From the NCBI RefSeq assembly GCF_030766725.1, contig NZ_JARQWR010000011.1, positions 94,209 to 158,208 on the forward strand: a DNA stretch of 64,000 nucleotides, given 5' to 3'. The notes below the pieces were generated by a model that was not told the DNA's origin, searched no databases, and was given only the letters and a program-made list of their open reading frames with translations. This DNA comes from Flavobacterium aerium. GTDB taxonomy: Bacteria; Bacteroidota; Bacteroidia; Flavobacteriales; Flavobacteriaceae. Of the stretch, positions 52,149 through 61,272 are shown piece after piece. The translations under genes were made by a program, and so were the position numbers. Within the stretch, counting starts at the first letter, position 1; every line of letters begins with the position of its first letter.

Positions 52149-52916
52149 TTAACTTTGCTTTAAGAATCCAATTGTTTCAATCAAAAAATCTTTTGGATTT
52201 TCAGCATGCAACCAATGTCCTGCATTAGCAATTGTTACAATTTTAGAATCTGGAAAATGCTTTAATATTGTCTGAGTATCTTCTGCAAGAATATAATTTG
52301 ATTTATCTCCTTTTAAAAACAAAGTTGGCTTCCCAAAGCGTGCGTCTTCGGATAATGCTTGACCAATAATCTCAGTATCCTTTGTAAAAACAGGTAAATT
52401 GAACCGGAAAGCTAATTGTCCTTCAGATTCCCAATACAAGTTCTTCATTAAAAACTGACGTGTCCCAACATCTGTAATATATCCTTTTAATATTTCTTCA
52501 ACGGTAGCTCGATCTGGTTTTAAAGAAAAATCAACCGCAGACAATCCAGCTAAAATATCCTGATGATGTGGACGGTAGTATTTTGGCCCAATGTCAGCAA
52601 TAATTAATCGCTCTACTCTCTCTGGATAGGTTGTTGCAAAAAACATCGCTACTTTACCACCCATTGAATGGCCTAAAAGATTAATTTCTTTTAAATTATT
52701 TTGATCGCAATACAACAAAAGATCTTCGACCATTACGGTATAACTAAATTCATCGGAATGAAAACTACGCCCATGATTACGCAAATCAATTAAATGCACC
52801 TGATATCCTTCTTGTGCATATTGACTTCCTAATGTCTTCCAATTGTCTGACATCCCTAGAAATCCATGCAATATCAATAGTGGTTTTCCTTCTCCTTCGA
52901 TTCTTGAATACAACAT
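52149..52916 (-). CDS. Alpha/beta fold hydrolase (YbfF-like)
   Basis: A 255-residue cytoplasmic hydrolase without a signal peptide. The oxyanion motif LHGFLG is near residue 16, the nucleophile elbow is LLGHSMGGKVAMF near residue 95, and the histidine is in NAGHWLHAENP near residue 235. Size and pattern match the YbfF-type esterase group; the physiological ester is unknown. It starts 12 bases after pdxJ and is probably co-transcribed with it. Confidence 0.9.
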   Translation of the reverse strand: MLYSRIEGEGKPLLILHGFLGMSDNWKTLGSQYAQEGYQVHLIDLRNHGRSFHSDEFSYTVMVEDLLLYCDQNNLKEINLLGHSMGGKVAMFFATTYPERVERLIIADIGPKYYRPHHQDILAGLSAVDFSLKPDRATVEEILKGYITDVGTRQFLMKNLYWESEGQLAFRFNLPVFTKDTEIIGQALSEDARFGKPTLFLKGDKSNYILAEDTQTILKHFPDSKIVTIANAGHWLHAENPKDFLIETIGFLKQS

Positions 52917-52928
52917 ACTTCCTTATTT

Positions 52929-53642
52929 TTATTTCATTCTTTCTAAATACATAGCTACTACATTTTCTAAACCTAAATATAATGATTCAGCAATTAATGC
53001 ATGTCCTATGGAAACTTCTAATAAGCCGGGTATATTTTGTTTAAAAAACTTTATATTTTCCAAACTTAAATCATGCCCTGCATTCACTCCTAACCCTAGT
53101 TCATTTGACAATTTTGCAGCAGCAATATAAGGCTTAATACTATCTGTATTTCCTAGACCATATTCATGCGCAAATGATTCGGTATACAATTCTATTCGAT
53201 CCGCTCCGATTTCTTTTGCTCCTTCAATCATTGATAAAACGGGATCAACAAAGACCGAAGTACGAATTCCATTTCTCTGAAATTCTTGAATTACTTCTTT
53301 CAGAAAGGCACTATGTTTAATCGTATCCCATCCCGCATTTGAAGTGATTGCATCATCGGCATCTGGAACCAAAGTTACCTGCGTTGGTCTAACTTCTAAA
53401 ACAAGATCAATAAATTTCTTCGCTGGATTTCCTTCAATATTATATTCTGTATACACTACAGGTTTTAAATCGCGGGCATCTTGATATCGAATATGTCTTT
53501 CATCTGGACGTGGATGAATCGTAATACCTTCCCCTCCGAACATTTGAATATCTTTTGCTACTTTAATCAAATTAGGAACATCACCTCCTCTTGAGTTACG
53601 GAGTGTGGCTATTTTATTGATATTTACACTTAATTTTGTCAT
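52929..53642 (-). CDS. pdxJ: Pyridoxine 5'-phosphate synthase
   Basis: A 237-residue cytoplasmic TIM-barrel enzyme condensing 1-deoxyxylulose 5-phosphate with 3-amino-2-oxopropyl phosphate in vitamin B6 synthesis. Family patterns are LSVNINKIATLRNSRGG at the start, GITIHPRPDERHI, and GVNAGHDLSLENI. The start is at 53642 (MTKLSVNIN); the frame upstream to 53678 adds residues not seen in the family. It diverges from the CBS gene and leads a two-gene transcript with the hydrolase. Confidence 0.96.
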   Translation of the reverse strand: MTKLSVNINKIATLRNSRGGDVPNLIKVAKDIQMFGGEGITIHPRPDERHIRYQDARDLKPVVYTEYNIEGNPAKKFIDLVLEVRPTQVTLVPDADDAITSNAGWDTIKHSAFLKEVIQEFQRNGIRTSVFVDPVLSMIEGAKEIGADRIELYTESFAHEYGLGNTDSIKPYIAAAKLSNELGLGVNAGHDLSLENIKFFKQNIPGLLEVSIGHALIAESLYLGLENVVAMYLERMK

Positions 53643-53690
53643 CGTATTGTATATTTCAATTTTAAAGATAAAGTTCAACTATAATTTCAA

Positions 53691-53698
53691 CAAAAATA
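53691..53698 (-). promoter_or_regulatory. Candidate -7 element of pdxJ
   Basis: TATTTTTG on the minus strand, 48 bases before the start; no TTG at the proper spacing. Confidence 0.45.
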
Positions 53699-53765
53699 CA
53701 AAGTTAAACAAGGCTTATTGTCCTAAATTTTGATTATTTTGCAGTCCATATTTGACCTATACCTT

Positions 53766-54425
53766 ATGACAGCTATTACTGACTACATTAATAACGACAT
53801 AAAACCGATCGACTGTCAAGAAACTATTGAAGTTGTTCAAGATTTTTTTGCAGAAGTTCCTTTTTCACATTTCCCTATCATTGAAGAAGGCATATACATT
53901 GGTAGTATTGCAGCAGAAGATGTTGAAACTTTTGATAGTGACAAAAAAGTCGCTGATTATCGCTTTGCCCTAGAAGGTTTTTTGGTTCGAAACAATACCA
54001 TTTGGTTAGATGTTTTAGAAAATTTTGCTCGAAACCAAACAAACATAATGCCTGTATTGGATGAACACAATACATATTTAGGCTATTATGATGTTTTGGA
54101 TGTAATTAAATTTTTTCATGAAACTCCATTCTTACGCGAACAAGGAGGAATTATTATTGTAGAAAAAGGCATCTCTGAATATTCTATGAGTGAAATTGCA
54201 CAAATTGTAGAAAGCAACAACGGAAAACTATTGGGCTTATTCATTTCTAGTTCCACTACTGAAAGCATACAAGTTACTGTAAAAATAAGTTTGGGTGCAA
54301 TCAATGAAATAATCCAAACATTTAGACGCTACGATTATGAGATAATTTCAGAACATCAGGAAGATATTTATATCCAAAACCTAAAAGAAAGATCTGATTA
54401 TTTAGATAAATACTTGAACATATAA
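53766..54425 (+). CDS. CBS domain protein with a C-terminal ACT-like region (AcuB-like)
   Basis: A 219-residue cytoplasmic protein. Residues 1-125 contain a pair of CBS motifs (FPIIEEGIYIGSIAAEDV and IMPVLDEHNTYLGYYDVLDV), which usually bind adenine nucleotides. Residues 140-205 look ACT-like (GKLLGLFISSSTTESIQVTVKI). The start is ATG 53766; the longer frame adds a hydrophobic stretch lying in the promoter region. It opens the cluster running through nadK to ompH, nine bases ahead of nadK, so sensing an adenylate and influencing the cluster is an inference only. Confidence 0.86.
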   Translation: MTAITDYINNDIKPIDCQETIEVVQDFFAEVPFSHFPIIEEGIYIGSIAAEDVETFDSDKKVADYRFALEGFLVRNNTIWLDVLENFARNQTNIMPVLDEHNTYLGYYDVLDVIKFFHETPFLREQGGIIIVEKGISEYSMSEIAQIVESNNGKLLGLFISSSTTESIQVTVKISLGAINEIIQTFRRYDYEIISEHQEDIYIQNLKERSDYLDKYLNI

Positions 54426-54434
54426 TTCCCTACC

Positions 54435-55319
54435 ATGAAAGTTGCGCTCTACGGACAATATTACCAAAGTAACACTGAACCAATTGTCAGTGAAATTCTT
54501 CATTTTTTAAACCAAAACAAAGTTGAAATTGTTATTGAGCAGCGGTACAGTGAAATGTTATCGGAACATCAAATCATAAAACAAGAGTACAAAACTTTTA
54601 ATAGCTACAAAGATTTAAACAAAAGCTACGCAATGCTTATCAGTATTGGTGGAGATGGTACAATATTAAGAGCTGCTACATTTATTCGAAATACAGGTGT
54701 ACCAATTTTAGGTATAAACGCAGGAAGATTGGGTTTCTTAGCAAATATTCAACAGGAAAATATTGCGTTATTCTTAGATTTAGTACTTCAAAAGAAATAT
54801 CTTATTTCACCAAGAACTTTATTAAGCCTAAAGTGTTCTCCAAAAAATGCTGCTGTAGAGAATATTAATTTTGCGATGAACGAAATTACAGTCAATCGAA
54901 AAGATACCACTTCAATGATTACTGTAGAAACTTATTTAAATGGGGAATATCTAAATTCTTATTGGGCAGATGGACTGATTATTTCTACACCTACTGGATC
55001 AACAGGTTACTCACTAAGTTGTGGAGGCCCTCTTTTAACCCCAGATGTAAAAAGTTTAGTCATTACTCCTATTGCCCCTCATAATCTAAATGCCAGACCT
55101 CTAGTTATCCCTGACAATACTGAAATAAAACTAAAGGTATCAGGGCGAGAATCACAACATTTAGTCTCATTAGATTCTACCATTATTTCGATGAATAACG
55201 AAACTATATTGACTATAAAGAAAACTCCTTTTAAAATTAATATGATTGAATTTCCAGAGGAAGGTTTCTTAAAAACAATTCGAAAAAAACTACTTTGGGG
55301 AGAAGATAAAAGAAATTAA
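54435..55319 (+). CDS. nadK: NAD kinase
   Basis: A 294-residue cytoplasmic enzyme phosphorylating NAD to NADP. The key motifs are ISIGGDGTILRAAT near residue 70, GINAGRLGFLANI, the NE/D segment in FAMNEITVNR, and TPTGSTGYSLSCGGP near residue 185. Length is normal. It follows the CBS gene by nine bases; the next gene, porG, has its own promoter. Confidence 0.97.
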   Translation: MKVALYGQYYQSNTEPIVSEILHFLNQNKVEIVIEQRYSEMLSEHQIIKQEYKTFNSYKDLNKSYAMLISIGGDGTILRAATFIRNTGVPILGINAGRLGFLANIQQENIALFLDLVLQKKYLISPRTLLSLKCSPKNAAVENINFAMNEITVNRKDTTSMITVETYLNGEYLNSYWADGLIISTPTGSTGYSLSCGGPLLTPDVKSLVITPIAPHNLNARPLVIPDNTEIKLKVSGRESQHLVSLDSTIISMNNETILTIKKTPFKINMIEFPEEGFLKTIRKKLLWGEDKRN

Positions 55320-55388
55320 ACTTCATTTTTTAAGACTACATACATACTTATATGTTATAAATTCCGTTTACTCTTATTGAAATCACAA

Positions 55389-55403
55389 TCTACAAATTGT
55401 AGA
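55389..55403. promoter_or_regulatory. 15-bp palindrome upstream of porG
   Basis: TCTACAA, a central A and TTGTAGA form a perfect inverted repeat about 50 bases upstream of the porG -33 element. It could be an operator; there is no T run for termination of nadK. Confidence 0.35.
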
Positions 55404-55452
55404 ATATTATGATGTCTTTTGATAAAAAAAATTAGATTTAGACATTAGTAGA

Positions 55453-55481
55453 TTGTTTCGTATCGATAATTATTATATTTG
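55453..55481 (+). promoter_or_regulatory. porG promoter
   Basis: TTG (55453-55455), 18 bases and TATATTTG (55474-55481), 20 bases before the ATG. It can drive the whole porG-uppS-bamA-ompH-ompH series. Confidence 0.72.
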
Positions 55482-55501
55482 CACCCAATTTTATAGAATT
55501 A

Positions 55502-56185
55502 ATGAATCGGAAATTACTAACATTTTTTTGTTTTTTCACACTTACGTTTGCAACCGCCCAAATACACGAAGTAGGTGTATTTCTAGGAGGTAGTAACTAC
55601 ATCGGTGAAGTAGGTCCAACGTCCTATATATCACCAGATCACCTAGCTTTAGGTGTTTTATACAAGTGGAATAAAAGCCCGAGACACTCTTATAGAATCT
55701 CATACACACAGTCGAAAATCTCATCAAATGACCTCAATTCTGACTCTCCAGCTAGAAAACAAAGGGGCTATGCGTTTGAAAATAATATAAAAGAATTATC
55801 TTTAGGCCTTGAATTCAATTTTTTTGACTTTAATTTGCACGAACCTGGCTTCATAATGACGCCTTATGTATATACTGGACTTAGTTATTTCAGTTATAAT
55901 ACATTATATGTATTGAATGGAAAGACAAGAGAAGATGATCATGACAAATCATTAGCTATCCCAATGACAGTGGGTATTAAAGCTAGGATAGCAGATCAAT
56001 TTGTTTTAGGATTTGAGGTAAGTGCACGATATACCTTTACAGATAATCTAGATGGAAGTTATCCTAAAGATGATAAGTATAAAAGTCTACGATTTGGAAA
56101 TTTAAATAGTAATGATTGGTATGTATTTAGCGGGTTTACACTTACATATACTTTTGGGAATAAACCTTGCTATTGCGCAGAATAA
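55502..56185 (+). CDS. porG: DUF6089/PorG-like outer membrane protein of type IX secretion
   Basis: A 227-residue exported beta-barrel protein with signal peptide MNRKLLTFFCFFTLTFATAQ. The family start HEVGVFLGGSNYIGEVG and the alternating beta pattern ending TLTYTFGN are characteristic of DUF6089. In Porphyromonas, PorG is encoded just before uppS, bamA and two ompH genes, the same order as here. PorG ties the periplasmic PorK/PorN ring of the secretion machine to the outer membrane. Assignment rests on family plus synteny. UppS begins three bases after its stop. Confidence 0.85.
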   Translation: MNRKLLTFFCFFTLTFATAQIHEVGVFLGGSNYIGEVGPTSYISPDHLALGVLYKWNKSPRHSYRISYTQSKISSNDLNSDSPARKQRGYAFENNIKELSLGLEFNFFDFNLHEPGFIMTPYVYTGLSYFSYNTLYVLNGKTREDDHDKSLAIPMTVGIKARIADQFVLGFEVSARYTFTDNLDGSYPKDDKYKSLRFGNLNSNDWYVFSGFTLTYTFGNKPCYCAE

Positions 56186-56188
56186 AAA

Positions 56189-56929
56189 ATGAGTTTAATA
56201 GATACGATAAATAAAGACAATTTACCCAAGCATTTGGCCATTATCATGGATGGAAATGGACGTTGGGCAAAACAAAAAGGCTTTCTTAGAGCATTTGGCC
56301 ATGAAAATGGAACAAAAGCTGTTCGAGTAGTCGTAGAAACTTCAGCAAAATTAGGTATTGAAAATCTAACGCTTTATGCTTTTTCAACGGAGAATTGGAA
56401 CCGTCCAAAACTTGAAGTTGAGACTTTAATGAAGCTCCTGATTAGTTCCCTTAAAAATGAACTAAAAACACTTCAGGACAATAATATTCGCTTGAATACT
56501 ATTGGTAATCTTGACAAACTACCAAAATCAGCACAAAAAGAACTTCTTGAAGTCATAAATAAGACAAAAGACAACACACGCATGACGCTTACTTTAGCCC
56601 TAAGTTACGGGGCTAGAGAGGAATTACTCAGTGCAATAAAAAATATTAGTTGTAAAGTTAAAAATAATATAATTTCAATAGACACTATTGACGAATCAAT
56701 TATTAATCAGCATCTTTACACGCATAATCTACCTGATGTAGATTTATTAATTAGGACGAGTGGGGAACACCGCATTAGTAACTTTTTGCTATGGCAAATT
56801 GCTTATGCGGAGTTATATTTTACGGATGTATTATGGCCCGACTTTAGAGAAGACAATTTATATGAAGCTATCATCAGTTATCAAAAAAGAGAACGTAGAT
56901 TTGGAAAAACAAGTGAACAAATTAAATAA
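56189..56929 (+). CDS. uppS: Isoprenyl transferase (undecaprenyl diphosphate synthase)
   Basis: A 246-residue cytoplasmic cis-prenyltransferase making the lipid carrier for peptidoglycan and LPS. The diphosphate-binding start is AIIMDGNGRWAKQKG, then LTLYAFSTENWNRP, and the C-terminal LLIRTSGEHRISNFLLWQIAYAEL and WPDF motifs. All family key residues appear present. It lies three bases after porG and seven before bamA. Confidence 0.97.
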   Translation: MSLIDTINKDNLPKHLAIIMDGNGRWAKQKGFLRAFGHENGTKAVRVVVETSAKLGIENLTLYAFSTENWNRPKLEVETLMKLLISSLKNELKTLQDNNIRLNTIGNLDKLPKSAQKELLEVINKTKDNTRMTLTLALSYGAREELLSAIKNISCKVKNNIISIDTIDESIINQHLYTHNLPDVDLLIRTSGEHRISNFLLWQIAYAELYFTDVLWPDFREDNLYEAIISYQKRERRFGKTSEQIK

Positions 56930-56936
56930 TTTTTTA

Positions 56937-59576
56937 ATGTTAGAAAAGAGTATTAAACTATTCTTAACGGTTATAGTTTTAGGGAGCATTTTTCAAGCCA
57001 ATGCCCAAGAAAGTTTAGCCTTCGATAAAGGAGAACAATATATTTTAGCTAATGTTGAAGTAACTGGTAAAGTAAGCTATAACGAGCAAACTATTGTAAC
57101 ATTTGCTGGTTTGGCTAAAGGCCAAAAAATAACTGTTCCTGGTGAAGAGATTAGTAATGCTATTAAAAAATTATGGAAGCTTGGTCTTTTCAATGATATT
57201 AACTTTTATATCAATAAAGTTGAAGGCGATAGTATCTATTTAGAATTAAACATCAATGAATTACCTAAATTAAAAGAGGTAAAAATTCAAGGTGTAAAAA
57301 AGAATAAAGTAGAAGGCTTAATAAAAGACAATAGTCTTACGAAAGGTAAAGTTGTAAATGACAATTTAATTACTACTACTCGAAACTACATCGAAAATAA
57401 ATATAAAAAAGATGGTTTTTACAGCACTAAAGTTGTAATCAATACTGTTCCTGATACCACTAGTGGTAATGAGGTAAACATGCTTATCAATATTGATAAA
57501 GGCAGCAAAGTTAAAGTGGAATCTATTACTTTCAAGGGTAACCAACAATTAACTGAAGGAAAGTTAAAAGGTGCCATGAAAAACACAAAAACAAAGAGCC
57601 CTTTTAATCCATTGCGTATTTTCAAACCTTCTAAATTCATCAAGAGTAAATACAAAGAGGATTTAGATAACATTGTCAATAAATATAAAGAAAAAGGATA
57701 TCGTGATGCTCGAATTGTATCAGATACGATGACCTATAATAAAGAGAAAAACACTCTTGCAATTAGTATTGACCTTGAAGAAGGTAAAAAGTACTATGTT
57801 GGAGACATTAAATTCTTAGGAAATACAGTATATACAGACCAACTTTTAAGACGTATTTTAGGTGTTAAAAAAGGTGATGTATACAATGGAGTATTACTTC
57901 AAAAAAGGATTGCAGATAATACTAAACCAGATGGTGAAGATTTAACGAATTTATACCAAAACAATGGTTATTTATTCTCAAACATCAATGCTGTAGAGGT
58001 AAAAACTGCCAATGATACAATTGATTTTGAAGTACGTATTGTTGAAGGTCCAATGGCTTATTTCAATAAAATATCTGTAGTAGGAAATGACAGAACAAAT
58101 GATAAAGTTATTTACAGAGAGTTAAGAACAAAACCAGGTCAAAAATACAGTAAAGAAGAATTAGTAAGAACGATTCGTGAAATTGGTCAATTAGGTTTCT
58201 TCGATCCTGAATCAATCAAACCGGACTTCAAAAATGTTGATGCAGCTGCTGGAACAGTAGATATCGAATACCACTTAGTTGAAAAAGGAGCAAGTCAAGT
58301 AGAGCTTCAAGGTGGTTACGGTGGAGGTGGTTTCATTGGTACATTAGGTTTATCGTTTAATAACTTCTCCTTAAAAAATATTTTTAATAAAGATGCTTAC
58401 AAACCTTTGCCAATGGGAGATGGTCAAAAACTATCTTTAAGATTACAAGGAAGTACTTATTTCCAAACGTATAGTGTTTCGTTTTCTGAACCATGGTTTG
58501 GTGGTAAAAAACCAGTACAATTCTCTACTTCTATTTCACACAGTAAGCAGTTCTTATACAACTATCAAAGTCGTGATGTAGACCGTAACAGAAGTTTCAA
58601 CATTACAACATTATCGGTTGGTTTAGCAAAAAGATTAAATGTACCAGATGATTTCTTTGTACTATCACAGGCTGTAAGTTTCCAATACTATGATTTAAAT
58701 AATTATAATACAGGTCTATTTACATTTGGTGATGGTAGCTCAAAAAACTTAGCATACACAATTGGGTTAAGTAGAAACAGTAAAGGTGTAAACCCTGTTT
58801 TCCCAACTTATGGTTCAGAATTTAGTGTATCTGCGAAATTTACCTTACCTTACTCTCTATTAAATAATGTAGATTACGCTGATTTAAAAAATCAACAAGA
58901 ATATAAATTAAAAAATAAAGGAGCTAGTTACGTTGATGGTGCAGGTAACCTTGTATCAACTGGAGATTATATCAACGAAACAGGAAACAGAGTTACTAAT
59001 TATCAAGATGCTGCTCCGGATCAATCAAAAATTGATCAAAAGAAATTTAATTGGTTAGAATACTATAAAGTTAAATTCAAAGCTGATTGGTATACCACAA
59101 TTTATGGTAAATTAGTATTGCGTTCATTGGGTGAGTTTGGTTTCCTAGGTGCTTATAATCAAGATAGAGGCTTAGTTCCTTTTGAAAGATTCTTTGTAGG
59201 TGGAGATGGATTAGCTAACTATGCTTTAGATGGTAGAGAGATTATACAATTAAGAGGATATCCAAATCAGGCATTATCTTCTACAGATGGTGGAACAATC
59301 TACAATAAGTTCTCATTAGAGTTACGTTATCCAATTACATTAAAAGCTGCCGCTTCAATCTATGCATTGACATTCTTAGAAGCAGGAGCATCTTATGATA
59401 ACTTTAAAGCATATAACCCATTTCAGTTAAAAAGATCTGCGGGTGTAGGTTTAAGAGTATTCATGCCAGCGTTTGGTTTATTAGGTATTGACTTCGGTCA
59501 TGGATTTGATGCTTTACCTGGACAAACGCAGAAAAATGGATGGGAGACGCATTTCATCATTGGTCAACAATTTTAA
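56937..59576 (+). CDS. bamA: Outer membrane protein assembly factor BamA
   Basis: An 879-residue Omp85 protein inserting beta barrels into the outer membrane. After a signal peptide (MLEKSIKLFLTVIVLGSIFQANAQ) come POTRA repeats over residues 30-420, recognisable by pieces such as FKGNQQLTEGKL and FLGNTVYTDQLLRRILG. The 16-strand barrel starts near residue 450 (VELQGGYGGGGFIGTLGLSF). The barrel motif ELRYPITLKAA and final QQF fit the family. The start at 56937 avoids the much longer frame that would overlap uppS. Confidence 0.96.
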   Translation: MLEKSIKLFLTVIVLGSIFQANAQESLAFDKGEQYILANVEVTGKVSYNEQTIVTFAGLAKGQKITVPGEEISNAIKKLWKLGLFNDINFYINKVEGDSIYLELNINELPKLKEVKIQGVKKNKVEGLIKDNSLTKGKVVNDNLITTTRNYIENKYKKDGFYSTKVVINTVPDTTSGNEVNMLINIDKGSKVKVESITFKGNQQLTEGKLKGAMKNTKTKSPFNPLRIFKPSKFIKSKYKEDLDNIVNKYKEKGYRDARIVSDTMTYNKEKNTLAISIDLEEGKKYYVGDIKFLGNTVYTDQLLRRILGVKKGDVYNGVLLQKRIADNTKPDGEDLTNLYQNNGYLFSNINAVEVKTANDTIDFEVRIVEGPMAYFNKISVVGNDRTNDKVIYRELRTKPGQKYSKEELVRTIREIGQLGFFDPESIKPDFKNVDAAAGTVDIEYHLVEKGASQVELQGGYGGGGFIGTLGLSFNNFSLKNIFNKDAYKPLPMGDGQKLSLRLQGSTYFQTYSVSFSEPWFGGKKPVQFSTSISHSKQFLYNYQSRDVDRNRSFNITTLSVGLAKRLNVPDDFFVLSQAVSFQYYDLNNYNTGLFTFGDGSSKNLAYTIGLSRNSKGVNPVFPTYGSEFSVSAKFTLPYSLLNNVDYADLKNQQEYKLKNKGASYVDGAGNLVSTGDYINETGNRVTNYQDAAPDQSKIDQKKFNWLEYYKVKFKADWYTTIYGKLVLRSLGEFGFLGAYNQDRGLVPFERFFVGGDGLANYALDGREIIQLRGYPNQALSSTDGGTIYNKFSLELRYPITLKAAASIYALTFLEAGASYDNFKAYNPFQLKRSAGVGLRVFMPAFGLLGIDFGHGFDALPGQTQKNGWETHFIIGQQF

Positions 59577-59614
59577 AATTTGGCACGGTATTTTCTAATA
59601 AAACATATAACTAT

Positions 59615-60670
59615 ATGAAAAGACATTTTTTATTACTGATATTATTAACTGTATTTACTGGTACAGTTCATGCACAAACCAGGGGCATTAGAATTGGTTA
59701 TATTGACATGGAATACATTTTACAAAAAGTTCCAGATTATACCGAAGCTAAAAACCAATTGGAGCAAAAAGCTCAAAAATGGAAGCAAGAAATAGAGGTT
59801 AAAAAAAATGAGGTTACAAAACTCAAAGAAGCTTTAAAAACAGAGCGAGTTTTATTAACTAAAGAATTAATTGAAGAAAGAGAAGAAGAAATTACTTTTC
59901 TAGAAAATGAATTATTAGATTATCAACAAAAAAGATTTGGTCCTAATGGTGATTTGATCATTCAAAAAGCAGTTTTAGTAAAACCAATTCAAGATCAAAT
60001 TTTCACGGCTGTTCAAGATATTTCTGAAAATAAAAAATATGATTTTATCTTTGATAAATCTTCAGACTTAACAATGCTTTTTGCCGCAAAGAGACATGAC
60101 ATTAGCGATCAAGTTGTAAGAGCTTTAACTCGTTCATCCAAAAGAAGTCAGCTGAATAAAAAAGAGCTGAAAGAAATGGAAGAGAAAGAATACAAAGAAG
60201 ATATGGTTGATGATAATCCAGCTCTTGCCGAAAGACAAAAGAAATTGGATGATCGTAAAGCAGAAAGAGAGCGTCTTCTAGAAGAAAGAAAGAAAATACA
60301 AGAGGAAAAGAAAAGAGTATACGAAGAACGTAAACAAAAAATAATCGAAGAAAGAGAAGCTAAGAAAAACGGAACAACCGTAGCTCCAAAATCTGAGGAA
60401 AAGAAAGACGAGAAAAAACCTGAAGGAGAAAAAAATACTACGAGTGAACCTAGTACAACCGTAGCTGCTCCAACAGAAAAACAAGCTGAAGCTGCAGAAG
60501 TAAAGAAAAAAGCTTTAGAAGAAAAGAACAGAATACTAGAAGAGCGTAAAAAAGCTATTGAAGAAAAAAGACAAAAAATTCTTGAGCAAAGAGAAGCTGC
60601 TAAGCTAGAAAGAGAAAAGAAGATTAAAGAGAAACAAGACAATAAAGAAGAAAACAAAAACGAAAATTAA
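59615..60670 (+). CDS. OmpH/Skp family chaperone with a long charged C-terminal extension
   Basis: A 351-residue exported protein. The signal peptide is MKRHFLLLILLTVFTGTVHA. Residues 20-195 form the OmpH/Skp domain (IRIGYIDMEYILQKVPDYTEA and the coiled-coil arm, ending with YDFIFDKSSDLTMLFA). From residue 195 the chain becomes almost pure Glu, Lys, Arg and Gln, with two stretches of EERKK/EEKRQKI repeats separated by a Thr/Pro/Ala linker near residues 265-290. Typical Skp is about 160-175 residues. The core would carry unfolded outer membrane proteins to BamA; the extension is of unknown role. Confidence 0.9.
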   Translation: MKRHFLLLILLTVFTGTVHAQTRGIRIGYIDMEYILQKVPDYTEAKNQLEQKAQKWKQEIEVKKNEVTKLKEALKTERVLLTKELIEEREEEITFLENELLDYQQKRFGPNGDLIIQKAVLVKPIQDQIFTAVQDISENKKYDFIFDKSSDLTMLFAAKRHDISDQVVRALTRSSKRSQLNKKELKEMEEKEYKEDMVDDNPALAERQKKLDDRKAERERLLEERKKIQEEKKRVYEERKQKIIEEREAKKNGTTVAPKSEEKKDEKKPEGEKNTTSEPSTTVAAPTEKQAEAAEVKKKALEEKNRILEERKKAIEEKRQKILEQREAAKLEREKKIKEKQDNKEENKNEN

Positions 60671-60687
60671 TTATTTAATACTTTAAA

Positions 60688-61200
60688 ATGATGAAACAAT
60701 TGAAAACTTTATTAATCGCAGCTGTTATGTTTTTTGGTGCAAACCAAGCTATTAATGCACAGGCAAAAGTTGCTCACATTGATATTAGTGAATTAATGGC
60801 GACAATGCCAGAAATGAAAACGGCTCAAGGTCAGTTAGAAAAATTAAGCAAAACCTACGATGCTGAATACAGAACAATGGTAGAAGAGTATCAAAATAAA
60901 TTGAAAAAATACGATCAAGAAGCAGCTACTGTAACAGAAAAAGTAAATGATGATCGTTCTAAAGAAGTTCAAGATTTACAAAAAAGAATTGTTGACTATA
61001 GAGATACTGCAACAAAAGAATTACAACAAAAAGAACTTGACCTAGTTAAACCAGTAATGGAAAAAGCTAGAACTGCTATCCAAAAAGTTGCTAAAGCTAA
61101 AGGATACCAATATGTTCTTGATGCTTCAAATGGTGGTGGTGTTATCTTAGCTGACGGACCAAACTTACTTGCTGACGTAAAAAAAGAATTAGGTTTCTAA
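60688..61200 (+). CDS. OmpH/Skp family periplasmic chaperone
   Basis: A 170-residue exported protein of normal Skp length. The signal peptide is MKQLKTLLIAAVMFFGANQAINA, the body starts KVAHIDISELMATMPEMKTA, two long helices form the arms, and it ends YQYVLDASNGGGVILADG, which closes the beta body. Translation may start at 60688 or the next ATG at 60691. It follows the extended OmpH gene by 17 bases and ends the bamA operon at a terminator. Confidence 0.94.
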   Translation: MMKQLKTLLIAAVMFFGANQAINAQAKVAHIDISELMATMPEMKTAQGQLEKLSKTYDAEYRTMVEEYQNKLKKYDQEAATVTEKVNDDRSKEVQDLQKRIVDYRDTATKELQQKELDLVKPVMEKARTAIQKVAKAKGYQYVLDASNGGGVILADGPNLLADVKKELGF

Positions 61201-61225
61201 TATCTTTTTCTAAAAAATATTTCTA

Positions 61226-61259
61226 AAAACTGCTCATAGATTATGAGCAGTTTTTTTTT
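61226..61259 (+). terminator. Terminator of the bamA-ompH operon
   Basis: AAAACTGCTCATA (61226-61238) pairs with TATGAGCAGTTTT (61242-61254) across GAT, followed by T to 61259. The T run abuts and shares its last base with the -7 box of murI. Confidence 0.92.
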
Positions 61260-61266
61260 ATATTTG
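61259..61266 (+). promoter_or_regulatory. -7 element of murI, joined to the upstream terminator
   Basis: TATATTTG begins at the last T of the terminator and ends seven bases before the ATG at 61273, predicting a leader of almost zero length. A -33 TTG is not seen; that position lies within the hairpin. Confidence 0.6.
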
Positions 61267-61272
61267 TTTTAT

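Noticed and set aside
56760..56936. Upstream 59-codon extension of bamA overlapping uppS
   Set aside because: The signal peptide begins at ATG 56937, right after the uppS stop; the extension is translated uppS sequence in another frame.
60148..60657. A 169-codon minus-strand frame rich in Phe and Ser
   Set aside because: It is the reverse shadow of the Glu/Lys-rich repeats of the extended OmpH gene; GAA and AAA codons read backwards as TTC and TTT. It has no start context.
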